Part shown: positions 1-8,246 of the stretch, in pieces
Layout of the letters: every line of letters starts with the position of its first letter
How positions within the stretch are numbered: position 1 is the first letter of the stretch
Source of the DNA: JBQCHF01 sp051954955
Lineage (GTDB): Bacteria > Actinomycetota > Actinomycetes > Motilibacterales > Motilibacteraceae
Direction of reading: 5' to 3'
Length of the DNA stretch: 42,471 nucleotides
Assembly: GCA_051954955.1 (NCBI GenBank)
Contig: JBQCHF010000153.1
Location: 1 to 42,471, forward strand
Translations under genes and position numbers: made by a program
Notes under the pieces: model-generated
Databases searched by the model: none
Told to the model about the DNA's origin: nothing
The model's input: the letters and a program-made list of their open reading frames with translations, nothing else

Positions 1-74
1 CCCTCCCGGGCCACCTCCCCCCTTTTCGCCCCGCGGTTAGCGGGCGCTCAAACACCCGGCCCCGGTCGCGTTTG

Positions 75-107
75 GCCGCCCCCCCGGTTTATGCCGGGGG
101 GGGCGGC
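75..107 (-). terminator. GC-rich hairpin, probable terminator
   Basis: The left arm at 75-87 (GCCGCCCCCCCGG) pairs with 94-107 across a 6-nt loop (TTTATG), with one extra G bulged in the right arm. It lies about 50 nt past the stop of the minus-strand DUF3048 gene, so it most likely ends that transcript. No T-tract follows, which is usual for actinobacterial terminators. The rest of 1-158 holds no convincing gene. Confidence 0.55.
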
Positions 108-158
108 GGCAGATGACCACGGGGTCGTGATCGTTCCGGCCGAGGCCGCTCGGGCCTG

Positions 159-1229
159 CTACGAGACGGCGACCGAGCCGGTCTGCGGCACCAGCTCGAT
201 CCAGCTGCGCCCGGGCGCGAGGCGCAGGGTGCCGCCGGAGGCGGTCTTGAGCACCAGCGGTCCGCTCGCCCCCGCCTTGGACCAGCGCACGGCGACCGTC
301 TTGCCGTCGCTGGCCACCAGCCCGGAGCCGGAGGCGCCGGCGAGCACGGTCTCGGGGACCGGCGTGCCGATCGGGTCGTGGTAGCGGGTGTTGCGCACCG
401 CCACCCGCAGGACGACGACGTTGGCCGCACTGATCCGCTGCCCGGACGAGGTGGCCGGGGTCGAGCGCTCGCTGCGCACCCAGGCACTGCCGGTCCACGT
501 CCAGCGCGGCTGCTCGACGGTGGAGAACCGCAGGTCCAGCGAGCCGGCCGGGGACCCCGCCGTGGCGGCGGTGGAGCCGGCCGCGTCCGCGGCGAACGAG
601 GCCAGCGCCTTCGGGTCGGCCCGGTGCTTCGCGTCGGCGCGGGCCAGGGCCTTGGCCGGATGGAGCATGAGGTTGTGCGGCGCCACCTTGGCGCCGTCGC
701 GGTAGTAGGCCGAGGTGGCCCGGTCGATGCCGACGTCCTGCGACGCCGAGGCGTGCAGCGCGTCGACGAACGGGCGCTGGCCGCCGGAGTAGGCGAACAG
801 GCCGGCGAACTGCGCGGCCATCGGCGGGTCCATCGGGCGGATCGAGCGGACCGGGCCGACGACGTCGGGCAGCTGCGAGTGGTAGACGGCGGCGAACCGC
901 GAGATGCCGCCCTCGACCAGCTCCTCGAACACCACGTCGGCGCCGTTGAGGCCGCGCTGCGGGCGCGCGTCGGGGGTGTTCTCGATCTTCACCGTGAGCG
1001 CGGCGTGAGCCGCGGATCCGGCCGGGCGGGGGGCGCCGGTGAGCGGCCAGCGGGCGGTGACCGCCGACGGCTTCACCGTCGGCGCCGGCGCGGAGGCGAG
1101 CGGGCTGGTCGGAGCGGAGGAGGCCGGCGCGCTCACCGGGCGGGCGGTGCCTGGCCCGCTGCAGGCGGCGAGGGCGACGGCGGCGCCGACCGAGACGAGC
1201 AGGAGCGAGGCAGGTCGGGCGCGGAGCAC
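159..1229 (-). CDS. DUF3048 domain-containing lipoprotein
   Basis: A 356-residue exported lipoprotein. The GTG start at 1229 follows GAGGATGAGGG, a good ribosome binding site. The N-terminus is a lipoprotein signal with a hydrophobic core and a lipobox LAAC, putting the lipidated cysteine at residue 23. A Ser/Pro/Ala-rich linker follows. The DUF3048 N-domain holds the family-typical stretches NTPDARPQRGLNGADVVFEE and VVGPVRSIRP, and the C-terminal part (HDPIGTPVPETVLAGASGSG onward) matches the DUF3048 C-domain. The family is YerB-like, extracytoplasmic, and has no assigned reaction. The gene is divergent from aroA across about 85 nt. The family call is firm; the function is unknown. Confidence 0.88.
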   Translation of the reverse strand: MLRARPASLLLVSVGAAVALAACSGPGTARPVSAPASSAPTSPLASAPAPTVKPSAVTARWPLTGAPRPAGSAAHAALTVKIENTPDARPQRGLNGADVVFEELVEGGISRFAAVYHSQLPDVVGPVRSIRPMDPPMAAQFAGLFAYSGGQRPFVDALHASASQDVGIDRATSAYYRDGAKVAPHNLMLHPAKALARADAKHRADPKALASFAADAAGSTAATAGSPAGSLDLRFSTVEQPRWTWTGSAWVRSERSTPATSSGQRISAANVVVLRVAVRNTRYHDPIGTPVPETVLAGASGSGLVASDGKTVAVRWSKAGASGPLVLKTASGGTLRLAPGRSWIELVPQTGSVAVS

Positions 1230-1300
1230 CCCCTCATCCTCGGCCAGGCCAGGCCCGCTCTGAGGGCGACTCGCCGAGAACGCCGTGGTCCGTCCCCCAC

Positions 1301-1306
1301 TACCCT
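1301..1306 (+). promoter_or_regulatory. -10 element (TACCCT) for leaderless aroA
   Basis: TACCCT fits the actinobacterial TANNNT -10 hexamer. Exactly 7 nt separate it from the GTG start of aroA at 1314, so the transcript would begin at or beside the start codon. No good -35 box and no Shine-Dalgarno sequence are visible, which also suggests leaderless translation. Confidence 0.5.
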
Positions 1307-1313
1307 GCTGCAG

Positions 1314-2648
1314 GTGAGCGAGCAGCTGTGGTCCGCCCCGGTCGCGCCCGGTCCGGTGCGCGCGGTCGTCGACGTCCCCGGCTCCAAGTCGCTCACCAAC
1401 CGTCAGCTGGTGCTCGCCGCGCTGGCCGACGGCCCCTCGCTGCTGCGCCGGCCGCTGCGCGCCCGCGACACCCTGCTGATGGCGGCGGCGCTGCGGTCGC
1501 TCGGCATCGGCGTCGACGACGTCGAGGTGCCCGGCGACCCGGAGCCGGCCTGGCAGGTCACGCCCGGGGCGCTGCGCGGCGGCGTCGACGTCGACTGCGG
1601 GCTGGCCGGCACGGTGATGCGGTTCGTCCCCCCGGTGGCCGCGCTGGCCGCCGGCGAGGTGCGCCTGGACGGCGACCCCCGCGCCCGCGAGCGACCGATG
1701 GGCCCGGTGCTGCAGGCGCTGCGCGCGCTCGGCGTCGACCTGGACGACACGGTCGACGGCAGCGGCCCCGGCACCCTGCCGGTCACCGTGCACGGGCGCG
1801 GCCGGGTGCCCGGCGGCGAGGTCGCCCTGGACGCCTCCGCGTCCTCGCAGTTCGTCTCGGCCCTGCTGCTGGCCGGCGCCCGCTACGACCAGGGGCTGCT
1901 GGTCCGCCACGTGGGCGCCCCGCTGCCCAGCCGGCCGCACGTGGACATGACCCTGGCCGCGCTGGCCGAGCGCGGCGTGCGCTGGTCCGAGCCGGAGCCG
2001 GACGTCTGGCGGGTCGAGCCGGGGCCGGTGCGGGCGCTGGACGTCGTGGTCGAGCCGGACCTGTCCAACGCCGGGCCGTTCCTGGCCGCGGCCGCCGTCA
2101 CCGGCGGCGAGGTCGCCGTGCCCGGCTGGCCGGCCCGCACCACCCAGGCCGGCGACGCCATGCCCGCGCTGCTCGAGGCGATGGGGGCGCAGGTGGAGCG
2201 CGGCGACGGCCGGCTCACCGTGCGCGGCACCGGCCGGCTGCACGGCGCCGACCTGGAGATGCACGACGTCGGCGAGCTGGTCCCGACCATCGCGGCGGTG
2301 GCGGCCCTGGCCGACTCCCCCACCCGGATCCGCGGCGTCGCGCACCTGCGCGGCCACGAGACCGACCGGCTGGCCGCGCTGGTGGCCGAGCTGACCGCCC
2401 TGGGCGGCGACGCCGAGGAGACCGCCGACGGGCTGGTCGTGCGGCCCGCACCGCTCAAGGACGGGGTGTGGCGCTCCTACGCCGACCACCGGATGGCGAC
2501 CGCCGGCGCGGTGGTCGGGCTGGTGGTGCCCGGGGTGCAGGTGGAGGACGTCGCCACCACCGGCAAGACGCTGCCGGACTTCCCGGGGATGTGGGCGGCG
2601 ATGCTCGGCGGCGACACCGGCGACCGGCCCGAGGGCGGCGCAGCCTGA
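1314..2648 (+). CDS. aroA: 3-phosphoshikimate 1-carboxyvinyltransferase (EPSP synthase)
   Basis: A 444-residue cytoplasmic enzyme of the shikimate pathway. It transfers enolpyruvate from PEP to shikimate 3-phosphate. The N-terminal substrate loop PGSKSLTNR is at residues 22-30 with the expected Lys, Ser and Arg. LAGTVMRF, EPDLSNAGPF and the C-terminal DHRMATAGAVVGL segment are all present, and the length is normal. The segment that usually carries the catalytic Asp reads VGELVPTIAA, so a Glu may stand there. The start is GTG at 1314, placed by the upstream -10 element and by family N-termini. The stop overlaps the rsgA start region, so the two genes are probably cotranscribed. No other shikimate gene is nearby. 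Confidence 0.95.
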   Translation: MSEQLWSAPVAPGPVRAVVDVPGSKSLTNRQLVLAALADGPSLLRRPLRARDTLLMAAALRSLGIGVDDVEVPGDPEPAWQVTPGALRGGVDVDCGLAGTVMRFVPPVAALAAGEVRLDGDPRARERPMGPVLQALRALGVDLDDTVDGSGPGTLPVTVHGRGRVPGGEVALDASASSQFVSALLLAGARYDQGLLVRHVGAPLPSRPHVDMTLAALAERGVRWSEPEPDVWRVEPGPVRALDVVVEPDLSNAGPFLAAAAVTGGEVAVPGWPARTTQAGDAMPALLEAMGAQVERGDGRLTVRGTGRLHGADLEMHDVGELVPTIAAVAALADSPTRIRGVAHLRGHETDRLAALVAELTALGGDAEETADGLVVRPAPLKDGVWRSYADHRMATAGAVVGLVVPGVQVEDVATTGKTLPDFPGMWAAMLGGDTGDRPEGGAA

Positions 2649-3733
2649 CCGGTCCGCGCCGGAGCAATCACCGGCACCTCGACGAGGACGACGTCCGGGT
2701 CCGGCCCGGGCGCGGCAAGTCCCGCCCGCGCACCAAGGACCGCCCGGACCACGAGGACGCGGCCACCGGCCGGGTGGTCACGGTGGACCGGGGCCGCTTC
2801 CGGGTGCTGCTGGACCCGGACGGGGCCGGTCGGGACGAGACGACCGAGGCAACCCCGACCGGCGAGATCACCGCTGCCGGGATCACCGCGATGAAGGCGC
2901 GCGAGCTGGGCCGCAAGGGCGTCGTCGTCGGCGACCGGGTGGGCGTGGTCGGCGACCTGGCCGGCGGCCCGGACGCCCTGGCCCGCATCGTGCGGGTGGA
3001 GCCGCGCACCTCGGTGCTGCGCCGCACCGCCGACGACACCGACCCGGTGGAGCGGGTGCTGGTGGCCAACGCCGACCGGCTCGCGGTGGTGATGGCGCTG
3101 GCTGACCCCGGGCCGCAGCCGCGCCTTCTCGACCGCTGCCTGGTGGCCGCCTACGACGCCGGGCTCGAGCCCCTGCTGGTCCTCACCAAGGCCGACCTGG
3201 CCGACCCCGAGCCGTTCCTGCGCGCCTACGCCGCCCTGGACGTGCCCCACGTCGTCACCAGCCTCGTGGAGGGCTCTGAGGGCTCTGACGGGCGCCACCT
3301 CGAGCTCGGCCCGCTGCGCGACCGGCTGGCCACCGGCACCACCGTGCTGGTGGGCTCCTCCGGCGTGGGCAAGTCCACGCTGGTGAACGCGCTGGTCCCA
3401 GGGGCGGGGCGCAGCACCGGCGAGGTGAACGCGGTGACCGGCCGCGGCCGGCACACCTCGACCAGCGCGCTGCTCCTGCCGTTGCCCGGCGGCGGCGAGG
3501 TCATCGACACCCCCGGCGTGCGCTCGTTCGGCCTGGCCCACGTCGATCCCGCGCGGGTGCTGCGCGCCTTCCCCGACCTGGAGGCCGGCACCGTCGAGTG
3601 CCCCCGCTCGTGCTCCCACGACGAGCCCGAGTGCGCGCTGGACGACTGGGTGGCCGCCGGCCACGCCGACCCGGCCCGGCTGGAGTCGCTGCGCCGGCTG
3701 CTGCGGGCCCGCGAGCCGCAGGCCGGGGACTGA
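2645..3733 (+). CDS. rsgA: Ribosome small subunit-dependent GTPase A
   Basis: A circularly permuted GTPase that acts in late 30S ribosomal subunit assembly. Counting from 2645 it is 362 residues. An N-terminal OB-fold is followed by the G motifs in permuted order: TKAD at 181-184, the P-loop GSSGVGKS at 237-244 and DTPG at 288-291. A zinc knuckle with CPRSCSH and a further Cys lies near the C-terminus. Actinobacterial homologues begin just before LDEDDVRVRPG. No ATG, GTG or TTG exists there in frame; only a CTG at 2645 overlapping the aroA stop (CTGA, with GAGGG about 10 nt before) or a GTG at 2591 inside aroA. The start is uncertain; the identity is not. Confidence 0.92.
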   Translation: MTGPRRSNHRHLDEDDVRVRPGRGKSRPRTKDRPDHEDAATGRVVTVDRGRFRVLLDPDGAGRDETTEATPTGEITAAGITAMKARELGRKGVVVGDRVGVVGDLAGGPDALARIVRVEPRTSVLRRTADDTDPVERVLVANADRLAVVMALADPGPQPRLLDRCLVAAYDAGLEPLLVLTKADLADPEPFLRAYAALDVPHVVTSLVEGSEGSDGRHLELGPLRDRLATGTTVLVGSSGVGKSTLVNALVPGAGRSTGEVNAVTGRGRHTSTSALLLPLPGGGEVIDTPGVRSFGLAHVDPARVLRAFPDLEAGTVECPRSCSHDEPECALDDWVAAGHADPARLESLRRLLRAREPQAGD

Positions 3734-3764
3734 CCGCGGCCCTCACGCCCGACCCTTGCCCCTT

Positions 3765-3830
3765 GTGCGCAGGCACTTCTCGGTGTGTCGTTCGTGCAGG
3801 GTCACGACCCGCCGAGGATCGCCTGCGCAC
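3765..3830. repeat. Nested inverted repeat between convergent genes
   Basis: The outer arms are 3765-3783 and 3812-3830, with 16 of 19 positions pairing; the terminal 10 bp (GTGCGCAGGC against GCCTGCGCAC) are perfect. Inside is a second hairpin, TCGTG (3792-3796) and CACGA (3803-3807), around a 6-nt loop. It lies between rsgA (+) and the DUF2231 gene (-), so it could be a two-way terminator, but it is larger than needed and may be a dispersed palindromic element. Confidence 0.6.
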
Positions 3831-3875
3831 ATCGGTCTCTCCCCGGTCCGGGCCGCCGGGCTCCGGCCGAGCGGC

Positions 3876-4445
3876 TCAGCCGCCGGCGGGCGTCGTGCCC
3901 GCCACCCGGCCCTCCCAGGCGGCGCGGGCGCCGGAGTCGCCGACGCGGTAGACCTGCACCGCGTTGGCCAGCGCGAGCACCACGGTGAGCGCGGCGAGGA
4001 CGCGGACGAGGGTGCGGCCGCGGGTGGCGACGGCGGTGCGCGGGCGGGTAAGCACGGCCACCGTGCCGCCGTCGCGCGCCCGCTCCCCCTGATCCGTGCC
4101 TGCCTCACCGGGGGCGACGCGCTCGCCTGCCGGGCGGCGGGAGAGGAGCACCAGCAGGGCGGTCACCACCAGCAGCGGCAGCGCGAACCAGAGCAGCTGC
4201 TCGCCGAGCTGGGCGTGCTGGCCGGGGTAGCCGACCCGGGCGGCCAGGGCCTCGCCCGACTGCGTGGCCACCGGGATGGCCAGCGTGGCCAGCAGCAGCA
4301 CCCCGACGACGAGCCGGCCGTAGCGCTCCCGCCACGACGTCCGCAGGGCGATCGCCAGCGCGCCGAGCACCCCGAGGGGCAGCAGCACGACGACGGCGTG
4401 CACCACGAGCGGGTGGACCGGGACGCCGTTGACGAGGTCGAGCAC
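3876..4445 (-). CDS. DUF2231-like four-helix membrane protein
   Basis: A 189-residue integral membrane protein. The GTG start at 4445 has an excellent Shine-Dalgarno (GAAGGAG) 6 nt upstream; an in-frame ATG at 4514 lacks one. Four hydrophobic helices are visible: HPLVVHAVVVLLPLGVLGAL, LVVGVLLLATLAIPV, LLWFALPLLVVTALLVLL and LVRVLAALTVVLALANAV. The first helix with its PVHPLVVH entry and the ATQSGEAL segment after helix 2 fit the DUF2231 family. A charged cytoplasmic-type loop separates helices 3 and 4. Function unknown. It faces rsgA tail to tail. Confidence 0.72.
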   Translation of the reverse strand: MLDLVNGVPVHPLVVHAVVVLLPLGVLGALAIALRTSWRERYGRLVVGVLLLATLAIPVATQSGEALAARVGYPGQHAQLGEQLLWFALPLLVVTALLVLLSRRPAGERVAPGEAGTDQGERARDGGTVAVLTRPRTAVATRGRTLVRVLAALTVVLALANAVQVYRVGDSGARAAWEGRVAGTTPAGG

Positions 4446-4631
4446 GTCGGCTCCTTCGGGCGGTGCGGCCGGTCCGGGGGCCGGGGCCCGGCGGCACCGG
4501 ACCACCCCGTCCAACGGCCCAGACCGGCGGACGGTTCACCCGGATCCGACCCCGACCCACCTGACCCCAGCGCGCGGTGGCGGCAGGGCAGGAGGCCCGG
4601 CCTCACTCCGCAGCCGCGCGAGGGAGCCGCC

Positions 4632-5021
4632 CTACCCGCTGCTCTGCGCGCCCGACGTCGCCAGTCGCGCCTGCAGCCGGTCCCGGGCCCGGGTGAGGTT
4701 GCGGGTGGCGTGGGCGTTGGCCGCCTGGGCCGCGGCGGGTCGGGCGAGCCAGGCGTGCGCGACGGCGTGCGCCTGAGCCGGCTGGCCGGCTGCCTCGAGC
4801 AGCTCCACCGCCCGCTCGTAGGTCCAGGGCGTGTCCACGCCGATGGCCACGCCGTGCAGCAGCGTGCTGAGCTCGCGCTGCTGCCCGCGGGGCACGGCGG
4901 CGGCCAGCGGGGTCCCGTCCAGGCTCCACCCGTCCACGGTGGCGCGCGGGACGACCAGGGCGGCGGGCTCCACCTCGGGCGGGGCACTGCTGCGGCGGAA
5001 GGGGTTGGGCAGCGGGCTCAT
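4632..5021 (-). CDS. Hypothetical protein, 129 aa
   Basis: The ATG at 5021 is preceded by GGGGGAG at suitable spacing, and codon use is typical of the genome. The protein begins MSPLPNPFRRSSAPPEVEP, then has a compact segment (LVVPRATVDGWSLDGTPLAA) and an Ala-rich helical C-terminal half (ERAVELLEAAGQPAQAHAVA, then NAHATRNLTRARDRLQARL) that resembles a helical-repeat fold. There is no signal peptide or membrane helix. I do not recognise a family. About 185 nt separate its stop from the next minus-strand gene; that spacer holds a weak 7-bp GGTCCGG/CCGGACC hairpin. Confidence 0.6.
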   Translation of the reverse strand: MSPLPNPFRRSSAPPEVEPAALVVPRATVDGWSLDGTPLAAAVPRGQQRELSTLLHGVAIGVDTPWTYERAVELLEAAGQPAQAHAVAHAWLARPAAAQAANAHATRNLTRARDRLQARLATSGAQSSG

Positions 5022-5225
5022 CGTTCTCCCCCGTCGGCGGCTCGACCGGCGCGCCCGCCTGCCGACCGGACGGGCCCACCGGGTCGGGCGCGCAGCGTCA
5101 CCGTTGCCACTCGCTGTCACCGACCCACTCGCAGTATGGCCACCGCGCACAGGCTGTACACCGATCCGATCGGCAGCTGCCCGAACCGGCCGCGCGCCCT
5201 CCCCGGAGGCGGTAGAGGGGACCGG

Positions 5226-5231
5226 TAGCGT
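5226..5231 (+). promoter_or_regulatory. -10 element (TAGCGT) for leaderless hisN
   Basis: TAGCGT is followed after exactly 7 nt by the GTG at 5239. This is the same geometry as at aroA and supports 5239 over the in-frame GTG at 5230, which overlaps the hexamer. No convincing -35 box is seen. Confidence 0.5.
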
Positions 5232-5238
5232 GCCCACC

Positions 5239-6036
5239 GTGCCGGGCTACGACGACGACCTCCGCCTCGCCCACGTGCTCGCCGACGAGGCCGATGCGAT
5301 CACCAGCGCGCGGTTCAAGGCGCTCGACCTCGTCGTGGACACCAAGCCGGACCTCACGCCGGTCAGCGACGCCGACCGCGCGGCCGAGGAGGCCATCCGC
5401 TCGGCGCTGCGCCGGGCCCGACCGCGCGACGCCGTGCACGGCGAGGAGTTCGCCGACACCGGGCAGGGACCGCGCCGGTGGGTGCTCGACCCGATCGACG
5501 GCACCAAGAACTACGTCCGCGGCGTGCCGGTCTGGGCCACGCTCATCGCCCTCACCGACGCCGACGAGGTCGTCGCCGCGGTCGTCTCCGCTCCGGCGCT
5601 GGGGCGGCGCTGGTGGGCCGGCAAGGGCGCCGGCGCATGGACCGGCCGCAGCCTCAGCGCCGCTTCAGCGCTGCACGTCTCCGGCGTCACCGACCTCGCC
5701 GACGCCTCGCTGTCCTACTCCAGCCTGGGCGGGTGGGCCGAGCGCGGCCAGCTGCAGGCCTTCCTCGACCTCTACCGCAAGACCTGGCGCCAGCGCGCCT
5801 TCGGCGACTTCTGGTCCTACATGCTGGTGGCCGAGGGCGCGGTCGACGTCGCGTGCGAGCCCGAGGTGGCGCTGCACGACCTGGCCGCGGTCTCGCTCAT
5901 CGTCGAGGAGGCCGGCGGCCGGTTCACCGCCCTGGACGGCTCCCCCGGCCCCGGGCACGGCAGCGCGGTGGCCACCAACGGCCCCCTGCACGACGACGTC
6001 CTCGCCCTGCTCGCCGGGGCGGCCCGCCCGGCCTGA
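5239..6036 (+). CDS. hisN: Histidinol-phosphatase, inositol monophosphatase family
   Basis: A 265-residue Mg2+-dependent phosphatase. The protein matches actinobacterial HisN, which removes phosphate from L-histidinol phosphate in histidine synthesis. The metal site is complete: HGEEF (residues 68-71 region) and WVLDPIDGTKNY with Asp84 and Asp87. The early segment VDTKPDLTPVSDADRAAE is typical of the HisN/IMPase subgroup. The start at GTG 5239 is chosen from the -10 spacing. No other his gene is in the window. A general inositol-phosphatase role is possible, but the N-terminal signature favours HisN. Confidence 0.87.
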   Translation: MPGYDDDLRLAHVLADEADAITSARFKALDLVVDTKPDLTPVSDADRAAEEAIRSALRRARPRDAVHGEEFADTGQGPRRWVLDPIDGTKNYVRGVPVWATLIALTDADEVVAAVVSAPALGRRWWAGKGAGAWTGRSLSAASALHVSGVTDLADASLSYSSLGGWAERGQLQAFLDLYRKTWRQRAFGDFWSYMLVAEGAVDVACEPEVALHDLAAVSLIVEEAGGRFTALDGSPGPGHGSAVATNGPLHDDVLALLAGAARPA

Positions 6037-6050
6037 CCCCCGCGAGGCGG

Positions 6051-6066
6051 CCCCTTTCCGAAGGGG
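6051..6066. terminator. Small hairpin terminator between convergent genes
   Basis: CCCCTT at 6051-6056 pairs with AAGGGG at 6061-6066 around a 4-nt loop. It sits 14 nt past the hisN stop and 41 nt before the stop of the minus-strand membrane protein, so it can serve both genes. Confidence 0.6.
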
Positions 6067-6107
6067 GTGGGAGTGGAAATGACCCTCATCCCGACAGCGG
6101 CGGGACG

Positions 6108-6902
6108 TCAGGCGGCGTCGGCCAGCGCGGGGACGTCGTCGACCGATGCGACGACGTCGGCGGGGCGGCGGCGCAGCCGCTGGGCGAGCCGGACCAGGTG
6201 CGGGGCGAGCAGCAGGGCGGCCAGGTCGAACCAGCCGTAGCCACCGGCGGCGCCGCTGGGCGGGTTGCCGATGCTGACGATGCCGGTGGGGTCGTGGGTG
6301 GCCCAGACCCAGGTGCCGACGTGCGTCCCGAGCAGCTCGAGGTAGCCGACGATCCAGAACGCGCCGACGTAGACCAGGCGGGACCGGCCGAAGGCGAGGA
6401 AGAAGGCAAGGCAGCAGAACCAGAACGCGCCCAAGGCGTCGGGCCGGGCGGCCAGCACGCCGTGCACCGCCCACCCGCCGCCGAGGACCAGCACCAGCGC
6501 GACCAGCGACCGGCGCCACCGCGCAGCCAGGGCGCACCGCCCCAGTGCCAGCGCGCAGAGGTAGACCAGCCCGTGCCCGGGCGGGACGTAGGCCGGCACG
6601 TTGTCGAACCGGTAGGCGTAGACGTGCAGTAGCGGCGAGAACGTGTACTCGATGGCCGAGGCGAAGACGACCACGACACCGATCTGCGCCCGCACCAGCG
6701 GGGTCTCGCGGGCGGCCAGGCCGAGCAGCAGCGCCCAGGTGGCTACCCCGAGCAGCCGCTGGGTGAGCAGCGAGCCGTGGGCGTCGGTGAGCAGGACCAC
6801 CGTGATCCAGCCGAAGACGCTGCCGGCCACAGCGAGGTCGCGCGCCGACGCCCTCGATGCGGAGCGCAGCGAGGGCGTCGGCGCACTGGACGTCTCCACC
6901 AC
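6108..6902 (-). CDS. Polytopic membrane protein of unknown function
   Basis: A 264-residue protein starting at ATG 6902 with about seven or eight hydrophobic helices. Polar, conserved-looking loop motifs include FSPLLHVYAYRFDNVPAYVP, PPGHGLVYLCAL, THVGTWVWATHDPTGI and NPPSGAAGGYGWFDL. Such motifs occur in a family of actinobacterial integral membrane proteins with no assigned role that I know of. The first 25 residues are Ser/Ala/Arg-rich and cytoplasmic in type. The gene is convergent with hisN and lies downstream of ppgK on the same strand, with about 50 nt between them, so cotranscription with ppgK is possible. Confidence 0.75.
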   Translation of the reverse strand: MVETSSAPTPSLRSASRASARDLAVAGSVFGWITVVLLTDAHGSLLTQRLLGVATWALLLGLAARETPLVRAQIGVVVVFASAIEYTFSPLLHVYAYRFDNVPAYVPPGHGLVYLCALALGRCALAARWRRSLVALVLVLGGGWAVHGVLAARPDALGAFWFCCLAFFLAFGRSRLVYVGAFWIVGYLELLGTHVGTWVWATHDPTGIVSIGNPPSGAAGGYGWFDLAALLLAPHLVRLAQRLRRRPADVVASVDDVPALADAA

Positions 6903-6951
6903 GGAAGTCTTTCACCCGCCGCCGAGTGCTCTGGCGCCAGGCGTGCAGCGG

Positions 6952-7695
6952 TCAGGCCCCGGTCGCCTGGTGCGCCAGCAGCGCGGCCCCGACGATGCCG
7001 GCCTCGTTGCGCAGCTCCGCGGCCACGATCGGCGTGCGCAGCTCCAGCAGCGGCAGGAACTTGTGCGCCTTCTTGCTCACCCCGCCGCCGACGACGATGA
7101 GGTCCGGCCAGAACAGCGCCTCCAGGTGGCTGTAGTAGCGCTGCAGCCGCTTGGCCCACTTCTCCCAGGAGAGGTCCTCCCGGTCGCGGGCGGCGTCGGA
7201 CGCCTTGAGCTCGGCCTCGTGGCCGTCGACCTCCAGGTGCCCGAGCTCGGTGTTGGGCACCAGCTGCCCGTCCACCACCAGCGCCGAGCCGATCCCGGTG
7301 CCCAGCGTCGTCACCAGCACCACGCCGTCGACGTCCTTGGCGGCCCCGAAGGCCAGCTCGGCGTAGCCGGCGGCGTCGGCGTCGTTCACCACGTGGGCCG
7401 GGCGCCCGGTGGCCCGGGACAGCAGCTGCTCGGCCGGGCAGTCGACCCAGCTGGGGTCGACGTTGGCGGCGGTCCGGGTGGTCCCGTGGGTGACCACGGC
7501 GGGGAAGGTGCAGCCGAAGGCGCCGTGCCAGGTGAAGGAGTCGAGCACCTCCTGGACCACGCCGGCGACGGCCTCGGGGGTGGCCGGGCTGGGCGTCGGG
7601 ATGCGCAGCCGCTCCTCGAGCAGCCGCCCGGTGGTGAGGTCGACCGGTGCGCCCTTGATGCCGCTGCCGCCGATGTCGATGCCGAAGCCACGCAT
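6952..7695 (-). CDS. ppgK: Polyphosphate glucokinase (ROK family)
   Basis: A 247-residue kinase that phosphorylates glucose to glucose 6-phosphate using polyphosphate (or ATP) as donor, cytoplasmic. The N-terminal phosphate loop IDIGGSGIKG (residues 6-15), TTLGTGIGSALVVDG, NTELGHLEVDGHEAEL and the C-terminal WPDLIVVGGGVSKKAHKFLP are all characteristic of actinobacterial PpgK. The ATG at 7695 is preferred because AGGA lies 8 nt upstream; an ATG at 7704 would add three residues. It is divergent from the PPOX-like gene across about 100 nt. Confidence 0.93.
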   Translation of the reverse strand: MRGFGIDIGGSGIKGAPVDLTTGRLLEERLRIPTPSPATPEAVAGVVQEVLDSFTWHGAFGCTFPAVVTHGTTRTAANVDPSWVDCPAEQLLSRATGRPAHVVNDADAAGYAELAFGAAKDVDGVVLVTTLGTGIGSALVVDGQLVPNTELGHLEVDGHEAELKASDAARDREDLSWEKWAKRLQRYYSHLEALFWPDLIVVGGGVSKKAHKFLPLLELRTPIVAAELRNEAGIVGAALLAHQATGA

Positions 7696-7798
7696 GCTGC
7701 GCATCCTGCCCGCTGCACGGGCAGGGCTCACAACCGCGCGCGAACGCGCCGGACCTTCGCCCCTGGCCGCTCGCGCCGACGGGTCGCACGCTCGGCCC

Positions 7799-8233
7799 AT
7801 GACGACCCGGTGGGACTCCCGCACGGGTGAGTTGGTCCTGGACGAGGACGCGTGCTGGGAGCTGCTCGAGGATGCCGACGTCGGCCGGCTGGGCCTCGTC
7901 GTCGTGGGCGAACCGGAGATCTTCTCGGTGAACTTCGCGGTGGACGGGCGGACGCTGCTGCTGCGCACGGCCGAGGGCACCAAGCTGGCCGGCCTGGTGA
8001 TGCACGACCGGGTCGCGTTCGAGGTCGACGGCTACGACCCGGCCGGCGGCGAGGCGTGGAGCGTGGTCCTCAAGGGGGTCGCGCACCGGCTCGAGCGCTT
8101 CGACGACATCTACGCCGCCGAGGACGTGCCGCTGTTCCCGTGGAACGTCACGCCCAAGCAGGTGCTCGTGCGGATCGTGCCGACGTCGCTGGCGGGGCGG
8201 CGGTTCACCGTCGTCACCGGCCCGCGGGACTGA
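7799..8233 (+). CDS. Pyridoxamine 5'-phosphate oxidase-like flavin-binding protein
   Basis: A 144-residue split-barrel protein (MTTRWDSRTGELVLDEDACW...). The features of small actinobacterial PPOX-class proteins are there: an N-terminal helix with CWELLEDADVGRLG, a strand with VNFAVDGRTLLLRTAEGTKL, then VAFEVDGYDPAGGEAWSVVL and a C-terminal VRIVPTSLAGRRF. Relatives bind FMN, F420 or heme; which applies here cannot be told from sequence. The ATG at 7799 has no clear Shine-Dalgarno. No partner gene indicates a pathway. Confidence 0.82.
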   Translation: MTTRWDSRTGELVLDEDACWELLEDADVGRLGLVVVGEPEIFSVNFAVDGRTLLLRTAEGTKLAGLVMHDRVAFEVDGYDPAGGEAWSVVLKGVAHRLERFDDIYAAEDVPLFPWNVTPKQVLVRIVPTSLAGRRFTVVTGPRD

Positions 8234-8246
8234 GGGTCGGGACGGT

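Noticed and set aside
3743..3829. Small minus-strand reading frame across the nested hairpin (MCAGDPRRVVTLHERH...)
   Set aside because: It lies in a strong inverted repeat between convergent genes and has no ribosome binding site; structure explains the sequence better than coding.
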